Below, piece by piece: positions 1 through 6,935 of a stretch of DNA of 7,434 bases. The DNA comes from an uncultured Paraprevotella sp. (GTDB lineage Bacteria > Bacteroidota > Bacteroidia > Bacteroidales > Bacteroidaceae): positions 1 to 7,434 of the forward strand of contig CAAFWT010000048.1 of the NCBI GenBank assembly GCA_900766785.1. The letters run 5' to 3'. The notes under the pieces are model-generated. The model was not told the origin of the DNA, did not search any database, and was given only the letters and a program-made list of their open reading frames with translations. The first letter of the stretch is position 1. Each line of letters starts with the position of its first letter. Position numbers and translations under genes: made by a program.

Positions 1-18
1 ACGACGCTCTTCCGATCT
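1..18 (+). other. Residual Illumina TruSeq adapter (not genomic)
   Basis: The 18 bases ACGACGCTCTTCCGATCT equal the 3' end of the standard Illumina TruSeq read-1 adapter. They sit exactly at the window edge and run directly into AT-rich Bacteroidota-like sequence. The match to the adapter is established knowledge. That this is untrimmed library sequence at a contig end is an inference, but a strong one because an 18-base match placed exactly at the end is very unlikely by chance. The bases should be left out of any biological interpretation. Confidence 0.97.
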
Positions 19-98
19 TGAGAATATAAATATTTTCTTTCGCTAATTTTGATTTTCATTCTCACGTATCTAAAATTTCCAATTGGTCTTCCTATTGT

Positions 99-129
99 TT
101 TGCCCATCAAATAATTTGCGTTAAATTTG
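99..129 (+). promoter_or_regulatory. Bacteroidota sigma-ABfr type promoter for the ftsK unit
   Basis: A -33 element TTTG (99-102) is followed after 19 bp by TAAATTTG (122-129), an exact match to the Bacteroidota -7 consensus TAnnTTTG. Transcription should start a few bases after 129, leaving a leader of only about 20 nt before the ftsK ATG at 155. That leader is A-rich and has no Shine-Dalgarno sequence, which is normal for the phylum. A second TAnnTTTG match at 44-51 has no TTTG at the right distance upstream. The promoter is predicted from motif and position only. Confidence 0.7.
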
Positions 130-154
130 CAATTCGTATTAATATGTAACAAAA

Positions 155-2743
155 ATGGGTACTCCCAAGAAAAATAGCAAACGAAGAAATTCATCCAAAA
201 AGCGCGAAACAGGCTTCATGAACAAGATTGTGGGATGGACAGGCACAATCTGGAGCGGGACGCGTACGATCTATGACAATGGTGCTGACGATACAGATGT
301 CATGGAAAGCGAACGTATGGACAGGAATGCCAATAGGAGATTTATACTGGGTTTTCTGTTGCTGATTTTATCCTTTTGTATCTTCGTTGCCACCATCTCA
401 TATCTTTTTACAGGCAAGGCTGACCAAATCCTGATGAATGATGATACCTTGCCTGCCCAAAATCTATTGGGTAAGATGGGGTGGCGCATTTCCAAATGGC
501 TTATTGATGACACGTTTGGAGTATCTGGTATCCTTATCCCTGTTTTCCTGATGGCCACTGGGGTGAGAGTGACAGGTATGCTCAAAGTTCGACTTCATAA
601 ATGGTTCATCAACTGTATGTTCATCATGATATGGAGTTCTGCCTTCCTGGCTTGTTTGTCACAGTATATCACCTCCATGCAAGACAGTTTTCTCAACTGG
701 GGCGGAAATATTGGTTCACGCGAATATGAATTGGCTTCGGCAGAAATAGGTAGCTTGGGATGCATGATAGTTTTGCTGATCTGTGCCATCTTGTATTTAT
801 TCTATCTGAGCGAAGAAGCCATCACTGCCACACGAAAGCTGATGACTTATAAAGCCAAGGCCGATAATAACACATCCGTACCCCTCGATGAATCAGACGA
901 TGCTGAATGTACCGATGAGAACCCCTCTGACGAAGAGTCATCAGAGACAGATACTATGCACCCTTTCTCTGACGACCCAGAGGAAACAGCCACTGTACTC
1001 ACTTTCGACCTTACGTCTGATGACATACAAGCCCAGAAGGAGGAACACGAGGAGAGCGTAGTTACCATCACAGACCCAGCCCTTATTGATGAAGTCACAG
1101 ATAAGGTTGGAGATGACGCTGCCGACGATACACAGGCTGACCATAAGGCTGAAGACATGACCATCGTGGTTGGGCAGGAACCCGAAAAAGCTCATTTGAA
1201 AGATGATGGTGCCCTTGAGGCTTACGACCCCAAGAAAGACTTGGAGTTCTATAAGTATCCCACTGTGGATCTTCTGAAACACTATGCTGATAACAACATG
1301 GGTGTGGACGTGGAAGAACAGAAGCGCAACAGGGAGAGGATTCAGGAGATACTGAGAAACTTCGGCGTGGAGATTGTTAGCATCACTGCCACAGTGGGTC
1401 CCACCATCACTCTCTATGAGATCAAACCGGCAGCAGGTGTCCGTGTGAGCAGAATCCGTAGTCTGGAAGATGATATTGCACTCAGTCTGAGTGCTTTGGG
1501 AATCCGTATCATTGCGCCCATCCCTGGCAAAGGCACCATAGGCATAGAGGTGCCCAATGCTCGTCCGCAGATAGTATCCATGGAGAGCATCATCAATAGT
1601 CGTAAGTTCCAGACCACCGACTACGAATTGCCTATTGCCCTGGGCAAGACCATCACCAACGAAGTATATATGGCCGACCTGGCCAAACTGCCTCACCTCT
1701 TGGTGGCAGGTGCCACAGGACAAGGTAAGTCCGTAGGTCTGAATGCCATCATCACCTCGCTCCTATATAAGAAGCATCCAGCTGAACTCAAACTGGTTAT
1801 GGTGGATCCCAAGAAGGTGGAATTCAGCCTGTATAATCCCATCGTAAAGCATTTCCTGGCTCAGGTGGAGGGCACAGAGGATACGGACGAACCCATCATC
1901 ACGGATGTCAACAAGGTTATCCTTACTCTGAAATCACTCTGCATAGAGATGGACCAGCGATATAATCTGCTCAAGATTGCGCATGCCAAGAACCTGAAGG
2001 AATACAATCAGAAGTTCCGTAGCCGCCAGCTCAATCCCAACAACGGTCACCGCTTTATGCCTTATATAGTGGTTATCATCGATGAGTTTGGTGATCTCAT
2101 CATGACAGCTGGCAAGGAGATAGAATTGCCCATCGCACGCATAGCACAGCTGGCTCGAGCTGTAGGCATCCACATGATATTAGCCACACAGCGCCCCACC
2201 ACAAACATCATCACGGGTACCATCAAGGCCAACTTCCCTGCCCGCATGGCATTCAAGGTGAGTAGTGCTGTGGATAGCAAGACCATTCTCGACCGCTCAG
2301 GTGCCAACCACCTGGTGGGCAAAGGTGACATGCTTATCATCAATGGAAACGAACCCGTGCGTGTGCAATGTGTCTTCGTGGATACTCCCGAGGTGGAAAA
2401 CATGGTGTCATTCATAGCCTCACAGCAAGGATATCTCACCCCATTCCCATTACCCGAAGTTCCCGACGAGGGAGAAGAAAATGCTGGTGGTTCGGGAATG
2501 GATTCCACACGATTGGACAGCATGTTTGAAGAAGCAGCACAGCTCATCGTGTCATCTCAACGTGGCAGTACCAGTTACATCCAGCAGGCACTCGAAGTGG
2601 GATTCAATCGTGCTGGTCGTATAATGAAACAGCTCGAGATGGCTGGCATAGTGGGACCATCCAAGGGTAGCAAACCCAGAGAGGTGCTCTGCAGCACTAT
2701 GGAGGAGTTACAATACAAACTGGACAGTATCCGCAACAAGTAG
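155..2743 (+). CDS. ftsK: DNA translocase FtsK (FtsK/SpoIIIE family)
   Basis: This membrane-anchored, ATP-driven double-stranded DNA pump acts at the division septum to clear and align chromosome ends for dimer resolution. The 862-residue protein has a basic N-terminal tail (about 1-20), four predicted membrane helices (about 62-85, 122-139, 150-172, 197-218), and a Lys/Arg-free acidic linker (about 236-294) that continues acidic to about 355. The conserved motor starts near 366. Walker A is GATGQGKS (519-526) and Walker B is VVIIDEFGDL (639-648, D643/E644). The FtsK hallmark ATQRPTTNIITGTIKANFPA follows at 677-696. The C-terminal winged-helix gamma domain (about 785-862) contains the typical RGSTSYIQ segment (803-810). 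The start is supported by a promoter and A-rich leader just upstream, and no earlier in-frame start is plausible. It is the first gene of a five-gene same-strand cluster. Full length and intact; the annotation is secure. Confidence 0.97.
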   Translation: MGTPKKNSKRRNSSKKRETGFMNKIVGWTGTIWSGTRTIYDNGADDTDVMESERMDRNANRRFILGFLLLILSFCIFVATISYLFTGKADQILMNDDTLPAQNLLGKMGWRISKWLIDDTFGVSGILIPVFLMATGVRVTGMLKVRLHKWFINCMFIMIWSSAFLACLSQYITSMQDSFLNWGGNIGSREYELASAEIGSLGCMIVLLICAILYLFYLSEEAITATRKLMTYKAKADNNTSVPLDESDDAECTDENPSDEESSETDTMHPFSDDPEETATVLTFDLTSDDIQAQKEEHEESVVTITDPALIDEVTDKVGDDAADDTQADHKAEDMTIVVGQEPEKAHLKDDGALEAYDPKKDLEFYKYPTVDLLKHYADNNMGVDVEEQKRNRERIQEILRNFGVEIVSITATVGPTITLYEIKPAAGVRVSRIRSLEDDIALSLSALGIRIIAPIPGKGTIGIEVPNARPQIVSMESIINSRKFQTTDYELPIALGKTITNEVYMADLAKLPHLLVAGATGQGKSVGLNAIITSLLYKKHPAELKLVMVDPKKVEFSLYNPIVKHFLAQVEGTEDTDEPIITDVNKVILTLKSLCIEMDQRYNLLKIAHAKNLKEYNQKFRSRQLNPNNGHRFMPYIVVIIDEFGDLIMTAGKEIELPIARIAQLARAVGIHMILATQRPTTNIITGTIKANFPARMAFKVSSAVDSKTILDRSGANHLVGKGDMLIINGNEPVRVQCVFVDTPEVENMVSFIASQQGYLTPFPLPEVPDEGEENAGGSGMDSTRLDSMFEEAAQLIVSSQRGSTSYIQQALEVGFNRAGRIMKQLEMAGIVGPSKGSKPREVLCSTMEELQYKLDSIRNK

Positions 2744-2782
2744 CGTTAGTAAACATTAGCCCAATCAATATCCACACATCAC

Positions 2783-3406
2783 ATGAGAAGAATCCTTATC
2801 ATAATGGCCAGTGTTCTGTGCTTGAGCATGCAGGCTCAGGATGCACGCAAGATATTGGATGCCACTGCAACCAAGATCAGAAAGAGCGGAGATATCAAGG
2901 TGTCCTTTACTGCCACCTCCTTTATAGGTAATACGGAGCAGAGCAAGACTGATGGTACCATGCTGCTGCAGGACAAGAAGATGCATATGGATACCCCCGA
3001 CATGAAGACTTGGTATGACGGGACCACACTCTGGTCCTACATTCCCGAAAGTGGTGAAGTGAATGTCACCACTCCCACCCAGAAGGAGATGTCCGTCATG
3101 CACCCTTATTCCTTCCTAAATGCCTATAAGAAAGGTTACAAGCTGAGTGCGAAGGAAAGCACCCTCAGGGGAGAAAAGACTTATGAGGTACATATGCTGG
3201 CACGATATGCTGGCTATATGGCTCAGGAGGTATATCTGGATATCAGACAATCGGACTATACCCCACTCTGCGTGAGAGTGAAACAGGATGGAAACTGGAA
3301 CAGGGTGGCCATACATCACTTCCAGGGAGGACTGAAATTGGACAAATCTGTCTTTCGGTTTGACAGTGCCCAATATCCGGATGCCGACGTGATAGACCTG
3401 AGATAA
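2783..3406 (+). CDS. lolA: LolA-like periplasmic outer-membrane lipoprotein carrier
   Basis: LolA chaperones take mature lipoproteins from the LolCDE exporter and ferry them across the periplasm. The 207-residue product has a Sec signal peptide with basic residues at 2-3, a hydrophobic core (4-15) and likely cleavage after MQA (16-18). Cys13 lies inside the hydrophobic core without a lipobox, so this is a soluble periplasmic protein and not a lipoprotein. The mature part resembles the LolA beta-barrel fold, including KTWYDGTTLWSYIPESGEV (75-93) and the closing FRFDSAQYPDADVIDLR (191-207), typical of Bacteroidota LolA-like proteins. It starts 39 bp after ftsK and ends 31 bp before trxB. Family membership comes from recognisable motifs. 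Bacteroidota often carry several LolA paralogs and usually lack a clear LolB, so which lipoproteins it serves is unknown. Confidence 0.88.
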   Translation: MRRILIIMASVLCLSMQAQDARKILDATATKIRKSGDIKVSFTATSFIGNTEQSKTDGTMLLQDKKMHMDTPDMKTWYDGTTLWSYIPESGEVNVTTPTQKEMSVMHPYSFLNAYKKGYKLSAKESTLRGEKTYEVHMLARYAGYMAQEVYLDIRQSDYTPLCVRVKQDGNWNRVAIHHFQGGLKLDKSVFRFDSAQYPDADVIDLR

Positions 3407-3423
3407 CACATAACCATATATAG

Positions 3424-3430
3424 AGAGAGG
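3424..3430 (+). promoter_or_regulatory. Shine-Dalgarno-like ribosome binding site of trxB
   Basis: The sequence AGAGAGG ends 7 bases before the trxB ATG at 3438. Its GAGG core (3427-3430) could pair with the anti-Shine-Dalgarno end of 16S rRNA. None of the other starts in this window has such a purine block, and Bacteroidota generally rely on A-rich leaders instead. It supports the chosen trxB start, although its contribution to translation is uncertain. Confidence 0.45.
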
Positions 3431-3437
3431 AAAAACT

Positions 3438-4376
3438 ATGAATCACAGTAAGGTACTTATTATAGGAAGTGGTCCTGCGGGCTATACCGCTGCCATCTAT
3501 GCAGGAAGGGCAGGCCTCAATCCCGTCATTATGGAAGGCTTGCAACCAGGAGGACAACTGACCACCACCACCATAGTGGACAATTATCCTGGATTCAGCG
3601 AGGGCATTGATGCCAACGAGCTCATGGAGAACATGCGCTCTCAGGCCGAACGCTTCGGAGCAACGATACATCCTCATGCAGTGGAAAAAGTTGACCTGGA
3701 TGTGCGTCCTTTCAAATTATGGACCGATGAGGATGAGGAATATACTGCCGACACCATCATCATAGCCACTGGAGCCAGTGCCAAATATCTGGGATTGGCC
3801 GACGAGCAGAAATACATGGGTATGGGTGTGAGCGCCTGTGCCACCTGCGATGGTTTCTTCTACCGACGCAAGGTGGTGGCTGTGGTAGGCGGTGGCGATA
3901 CAGCCTGTGAGGAAGCCACCTATCTGGCTTCATTGGCTTCCAAGGTGTACATGATAGTACGTAAGCCCTACCTGAGGGCAAGCCAAATCATGCAGGAACG
4001 TGTTCGCCAGACACCTAATATAGAGATTCTCTTTGAGCACACACCCACAGGACTGTTTGGGGAAGAAGGTGTGGAAGGTGTGCATCTTACATTCCGAGCA
4101 GGCACGCCGGAGGAGCGTAAGGTTGATCTGCCCATAGATGGATTCTTCCTGGCCATAGGTCATCATCCCAACAGCAATCTCTTTACTCCATGGCTCCCCA
4201 CCGATGAAGCTGGCTATATCCAGACCATTGCCGACACCCCCTGCACCGCTGTAGATGGTGTCTATGCTGCAGGTGATGTGGCCGATCCTCATTATCGTCA
4301 GGCCGTCATTGCTGCTGGCTCTGGTGCCAAGGCTGCCATGGAAGCAGAGAAATATCTGAAGTCAAGGAAACTGTGA
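3438..4376 (+). CDS. trxB: Thioredoxin-disulfide reductase (NADPH)
   Basis: This cytoplasmic FAD flavoenzyme uses NADPH to reduce thioredoxin, which feeds ribonucleotide reduction and thiol repair. The protein is 312 residues, the normal size for the low-molecular-weight bacterial type. The FAD-binding GSGPAG is at 10-15 and the redox-active pair is C134-A-T-C137 followed by DG. The NADPH-domain glycine motif is GGGDTA (151-156). The C-terminal FAD segment is GVYAAGDVADPHYRQAVIAA (274-293). The loop that normally reads HRRDxxR, which recognises the NADPH 2'-phosphate, reads VRKPYLR here (174-180). The basic positions are kept (R175, K176, R180) but the histidine is replaced by valine. NADPH use therefore remains likely. 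The gene lies 31 bp after the LolA gene and 25 bp before the permease gene, consistent with co-transcription. Confidence 0.95.
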   Translation: MNHSKVLIIGSGPAGYTAAIYAGRAGLNPVIMEGLQPGGQLTTTTIVDNYPGFSEGIDANELMENMRSQAERFGATIHPHAVEKVDLDVRPFKLWTDEDEEYTADTIIIATGASAKYLGLADEQKYMGMGVSACATCDGFFYRRKVVAVVGGGDTACEEATYLASLASKVYMIVRKPYLRASQIMQERVRQTPNIEILFEHTPTGLFGEEGVEGVHLTFRAGTPEERKVDLPIDGFFLAIGHHPNSNLFTPWLPTDEAGYIQTIADTPCTAVDGVYAAGDVADPHYRQAVIAAGSGAKAAMEAEKYLKSRKL

Positions 4377-4401
4377 TTCTTTCCGTTTTCAAATTATATC
4401 A

Positions 4402-5904
4402 ATGGATAAACTAAAGCTATACAGACTGTTAACCAAACTTGACAATCTGAAGGATGAACGTCATCCCATGCTTGAGAAGAACCGCTTCATGAAATTCCTG
4501 GGAATCTTCATGTGGCTCTATTACGCTGCCATTCTGCTCTTTTTGGGTGTGACACTGTCCGTCGGTATGAAACATGCCTATAACGGTGTGGCTGCATTTC
4601 ATGTACTTGACGGCTTTCTCATCTATGTGCTTATAATAGACTTCTGGTGCCGAGCCCTTCTTCAGGAAAGCCCTTCCCAGAAGATACGTCCCTACACCCT
4701 ACTGCCCATCCGTCGCTCTTTCCTGCTCCACATACATCTCTTGCGCTCTGGTTTCAGTCTGGGTTCGCTCTACTGGATGTTCATGTTTGTTCCATTCGGT
4801 TTGATATCCGTATATCCCCTATTGGGATGGACAGGGCTTTTGAGTTGGCTACTGGGCTGGTGGATAATGTGCATCATTGACGGATACCTATACCTGGCAG
4901 TACGCACTCTGTGCATGAAGCACTTTGCCTGGTGGCTATTGCCATTGGTCATCCATGCCGCTCTCTTATGCATCATGCTCATCCCCGAGAAGAATGTCTT
5001 GGATATGCCATGCACACAACTTATGTATGCTTTTGTGCTATGCAAACCATGGGTATACATTGTCACCTTGGCACTGATAGCCCTATTCTACTATTTGTGT
5101 TACCGTGTTCAGGGAATGGTCGTCTACAATGAAATCAGCAAGGAGGAGGATACCACAGTCAAGAATACCACACAGTTCAATTTCCTCAACCGCTATGGCC
5201 AGTTGGGACAATATCTGAAACTGGAGATGAAATTGCGCATGCGCAACAAGACTGTCCGCTATCAGTTTATCGTATGCATGGTGGCAGTATTAGCCCTGAG
5301 TTCAATACTCTTATTCACAGATATCTACGATGCGAAGTTCATGAAATCGTTTATCTGTCTGTATGACTATCTGGTTCCCAGTACCATGACATTGGTATGC
5401 ATCATGTGTTATGAGGGAAACTATATAGACGGACTGATGAGCAGACGCAACAGCATCCTTCAGCTTCTGCGTGCCAAGTACGTGTTCAATGCCTTCATGA
5501 CTGTCATTCCATGCATACTCCTGATTCCCCTGATGGTCAGCGGTAAGATCTCCGTATGGATGAATCTCGGTTATCTGTTCTTCACCCAAGGCTTTGTGGT
5601 GCCGCTGCTCTTCCAGTTGGCTGTTTACAACAATAATACCCTTCCGCTGAATGCCAAGCTTATGGGCAGCAAGCAGGGTAATACCACTCAGCAGATAGTA
5701 TCCATCGTGGCTCTGTTCCTGCCCATAGGCATAGAGAATCTGGGTATTCTGGCCTTTGGCCCTGTATGGGGATATGCACCCATGATACTATTAGGCATTG
5801 CAGGCATAGCCACGATGCCTCTATGGCTCCGCAACACATACCGACGTATGATGGCCCGCCGCTATGTCAACATGGAAGGATTCCGTGCAACGCGTAACGA
5901 TTAA
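4402..5904 (+). CDS. DUF5687-type ABC transporter permease, substrate unknown
   Basis: This 500-residue integral inner-membrane protein has about 12 hydrophobic segments, roughly at 33-53, 66-86, 118-138, 142-165, 173-194, 216-235, 286-306, 318-337, 359-379, 386-407, 430-450 and 455-476. Basic cytoplasmic-type loops lie at about 92-115 and 258-288, the latter containing KLRMRNKTVR (277-286). It resembles the DUF5687 family of Bacteroidota, which is usually encoded beside an ABC ATPase. Family-like segments are YEGNYIDGLMSRRNSILQLL (337-356) and NNNTLPLNAKLMGSKQGNTT (410-429). There is no signal peptide and no large periplasmic domain of the MacB/LolC type. The ATPase gene follows after 70 bp on the same strand, which makes this the membrane half of an ABC-2-like exporter. 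The substrate cannot be read from sequence. The DUF5687 assignment is from memory of the family, not a search. Confidence 0.83.
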   Translation: MDKLKLYRLLTKLDNLKDERHPMLEKNRFMKFLGIFMWLYYAAILLFLGVTLSVGMKHAYNGVAAFHVLDGFLIYVLIIDFWCRALLQESPSQKIRPYTLLPIRRSFLLHIHLLRSGFSLGSLYWMFMFVPFGLISVYPLLGWTGLLSWLLGWWIMCIIDGYLYLAVRTLCMKHFAWWLLPLVIHAALLCIMLIPEKNVLDMPCTQLMYAFVLCKPWVYIVTLALIALFYYLCYRVQGMVVYNEISKEEDTTVKNTTQFNFLNRYGQLGQYLKLEMKLRMRNKTVRYQFIVCMVAVLALSSILLFTDIYDAKFMKSFICLYDYLVPSTMTLVCIMCYEGNYIDGLMSRRNSILQLLRAKYVFNAFMTVIPCILLIPLMVSGKISVWMNLGYLFFTQGFVVPLLFQLAVYNNNTLPLNAKLMGSKQGNTTQQIVSIVALFLPIGIENLGILAFGPVWGYAPMILLGIAGIATMPLWLRNTYRRMMARRYVNMEGFRATRND

Positions 5905-5974
5905 TCTTCCTCCCATCCTCAAGAACAGATATTCCCCATAGTTAAATACACCCTTATATAAATAGGTATAGAAG

Positions 5975-6694
5975 ATGAAAATTCAAATCAACAATCTGAA
6001 GAAGACCTTCGGCCCCAAGGTGGCTGTAAATATAGATGAGTTCCACATTCAGGATGGTGAGATATTGGGACTCGTAGGTAACAATGGTGCAGGAAAAAGC
6101 ACTCTGTTTCGCTTGATGCTCGATCTGATAAAGGCAGACACAGGAAGAGTGCGCATGCAATGTGGCGATGCTGATGTGGATGTGTCTGAAACAGAAGAAT
6201 GGAAAGACTGGACTGGAGCGTACATCGATGAGGGATTCCTCATTGACTATCTCACTCCCGACGAGTATTTTCAGTTTATTGCCAATATTTCCAATATGTC
6301 GGAGAAGGACTGCGAAGACAAACTGGCCACCTTCGAGACATTTCTTGCCGGTGAACTCCTTGGTCAGAAGAAACTCATCAGGAATCTCTCAGCAGGCAAC
6401 AAGCAGAAGGTGGGCATCGTGGCAGCTATGCTTCTGCAGCCACAGCTTCTGATTCTGGACGAGCCTTTCAACTTCCTCGACCCCAGCAGCCAAAGCGCCA
6501 TAAAACACCTGCTCACACAGTATAACCAGGAGACGGGTGCCACCATCATCATATCCAGTCATAACTTGCAGCATACGGTAGACATCTGTCCACGTATAGC
6601 TCTGATGGAACATGGATGTATCCTACGTTCGATAGACAACACCAACGGCGAGGCACAAACCGAACTGGAAAATTATTTCCAGGTGGCAGAATGA
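5975..6694 (+). CDS. ABC transporter ATP-binding protein, partner of the DUF5687-type permease
   Basis: This is a single, complete 239-residue nucleotide-binding domain on the cytoplasmic side of the membrane. Walker A is GNNGAGKST (35-43). The signature motif reads LSAGN (138-142) in place of the usual LSGGQ. Walker B is LLILDEP (158-164, D162 and catalytic E163). The D-loop is FLDP (167-170) and the switch histidine is H196 in SSHN. The region that normally carries the Q-loop glutamine reads GAYIDEGFLIDYLT (81-94), so an acidic residue probably takes its place, as in some ABC-2 exporters. The protein begins directly with the first beta strand, which supports the ATG at 5975. No promoter match is visible in the 70-bp gap after the permease gene. 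The gene is followed by a 107-base tail and a strong terminator. The ATPase class is certain; pairing with the permease is inferred from adjacency. Confidence 0.93.
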   Translation: MKIQINNLKKTFGPKVAVNIDEFHIQDGEILGLVGNNGAGKSTLFRLMLDLIKADTGRVRMQCGDADVDVSETEEWKDWTGAYIDEGFLIDYLTPDEYFQFIANISNMSEKDCEDKLATFETFLAGELLGQKKLIRNLSAGNKQKVGIVAAMLLQPQLLILDEPFNFLDPSSQSAIKHLLTQYNQETGATIIISSHNLQHTVDICPRIALMEHGCILRSIDNTNGEAQTELENYFQVAE

Positions 6695-6801
6695 GTTTCC
6701 AGTGCTGGCTCTGTGAATGCTGAATGATGGATGAATCATGAAACCAGCTCACCTATAAGGTGAAAATACAGAAAAAGTCAGTAATGTCCTACCGAAATTG
6801 C
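6695..6801. other. Non-coding tail with short inverted repeats after the ATPase gene
   Basis: This stretch between the ATPase stop codon and the terminator shows no convincing gene. It contains a small perfect hairpin, TCACCT/AGGTGA with a 3-base loop (6749-6763). There is also ATGAT (6724-6728) facing ATCAT (6735-6739), and GCTGG (6704-6708) facing CCAGC (6744-6748). It is most simply a structured 3' untranslated tail of the operon transcript. The pairings are short and could be chance. Confidence 0.35.
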
Positions 6802-6840
6802 AAAAATCCCATGAGCTTTATTTTGCACATGGGATTTTTT
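6802..6840 (+). terminator. Intrinsic (Rho-independent) terminator of the ftsK-to-ATPase unit
   Basis: A perfect 12-bp inverted repeat, AAAAATCCCATG (6802-6813) and CATGGGATTTTT (6828-6839), encloses a 14-base AT-rich loop. Inside the loop, GC (6815-6816) and GC (6825-6826) could add two pairs after an A-A mismatch. The 3' arm runs into a T tract (6835-6840). Because the 5' arm starts with five A residues, it could also work on the opposite strand. It lies 107 bases after the ATPase stop codon. Confidence 0.9.
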
Positions 6841-6851
6841 ATATAAATTTG
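6822..6851 (+). promoter_or_regulatory. Bacteroidota sigma-ABfr type promoter for the GH92 gene
   Basis: TTTG (6822-6825) is followed after 18 bp by TAAATTTG (6844-6851), an exact TAnnTTTG match and identical to the -7 element found before ftsK. The -33 element lies in the loop of the upstream terminator hairpin, and the -7 element begins four bases after its T run. A start a few bases after 6851 gives a leader of about 80 nt before the ATG at 6936, with no Shine-Dalgarno sequence. Predicted from motif and spacing only. Confidence 0.65.
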
Positions 6852-6935
6852 TGAGTGAATTGTGAAGTAAATGTTTGTCAGAATATAACTTATAACACAT
6901 AACAACATTATTATATTAACACATATCATTGACAC

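Noticed and set aside
44..51. TAATTTTG as a second promoter -7 element for ftsK
   Set aside because: It fits TAnnTTTG, but there is no TTTG about 19 bp upstream and the region runs into adapter; the 99-129 promoter fits both elements and lies closer to the start.
941..1723. 260-codon open frame on the minus strand inside ftsK
   Set aside because: It lies wholly within the securely assigned FtsK coding region, including part of the motor domain, resembles no family I know, and is explained by codon bias leaving the opposite strand open.
2818..2823. Cys13 in the LolA signal peptide as a lipoprotein attachment site
   Set aside because: The residues before it (SVL) do not form a lipobox and the hydrophobic core continues past it; a standard cleavage after MQA fits better.
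3243..3677. 144-codon minus-strand open frame spanning the lolA-trxB junction
   Set aside because: It is antisense to two well-supported genes, has no promoter or ribosome site, and its product looks like random sequence rather than a recognisable protein.
5905..5974. Separate promoter for the ABC ATPase gene in the 70-bp gap
   Set aside because: The gap is AT-rich in its second half but has no TAnnTTTG match, so independent transcription is not supported by sequence.
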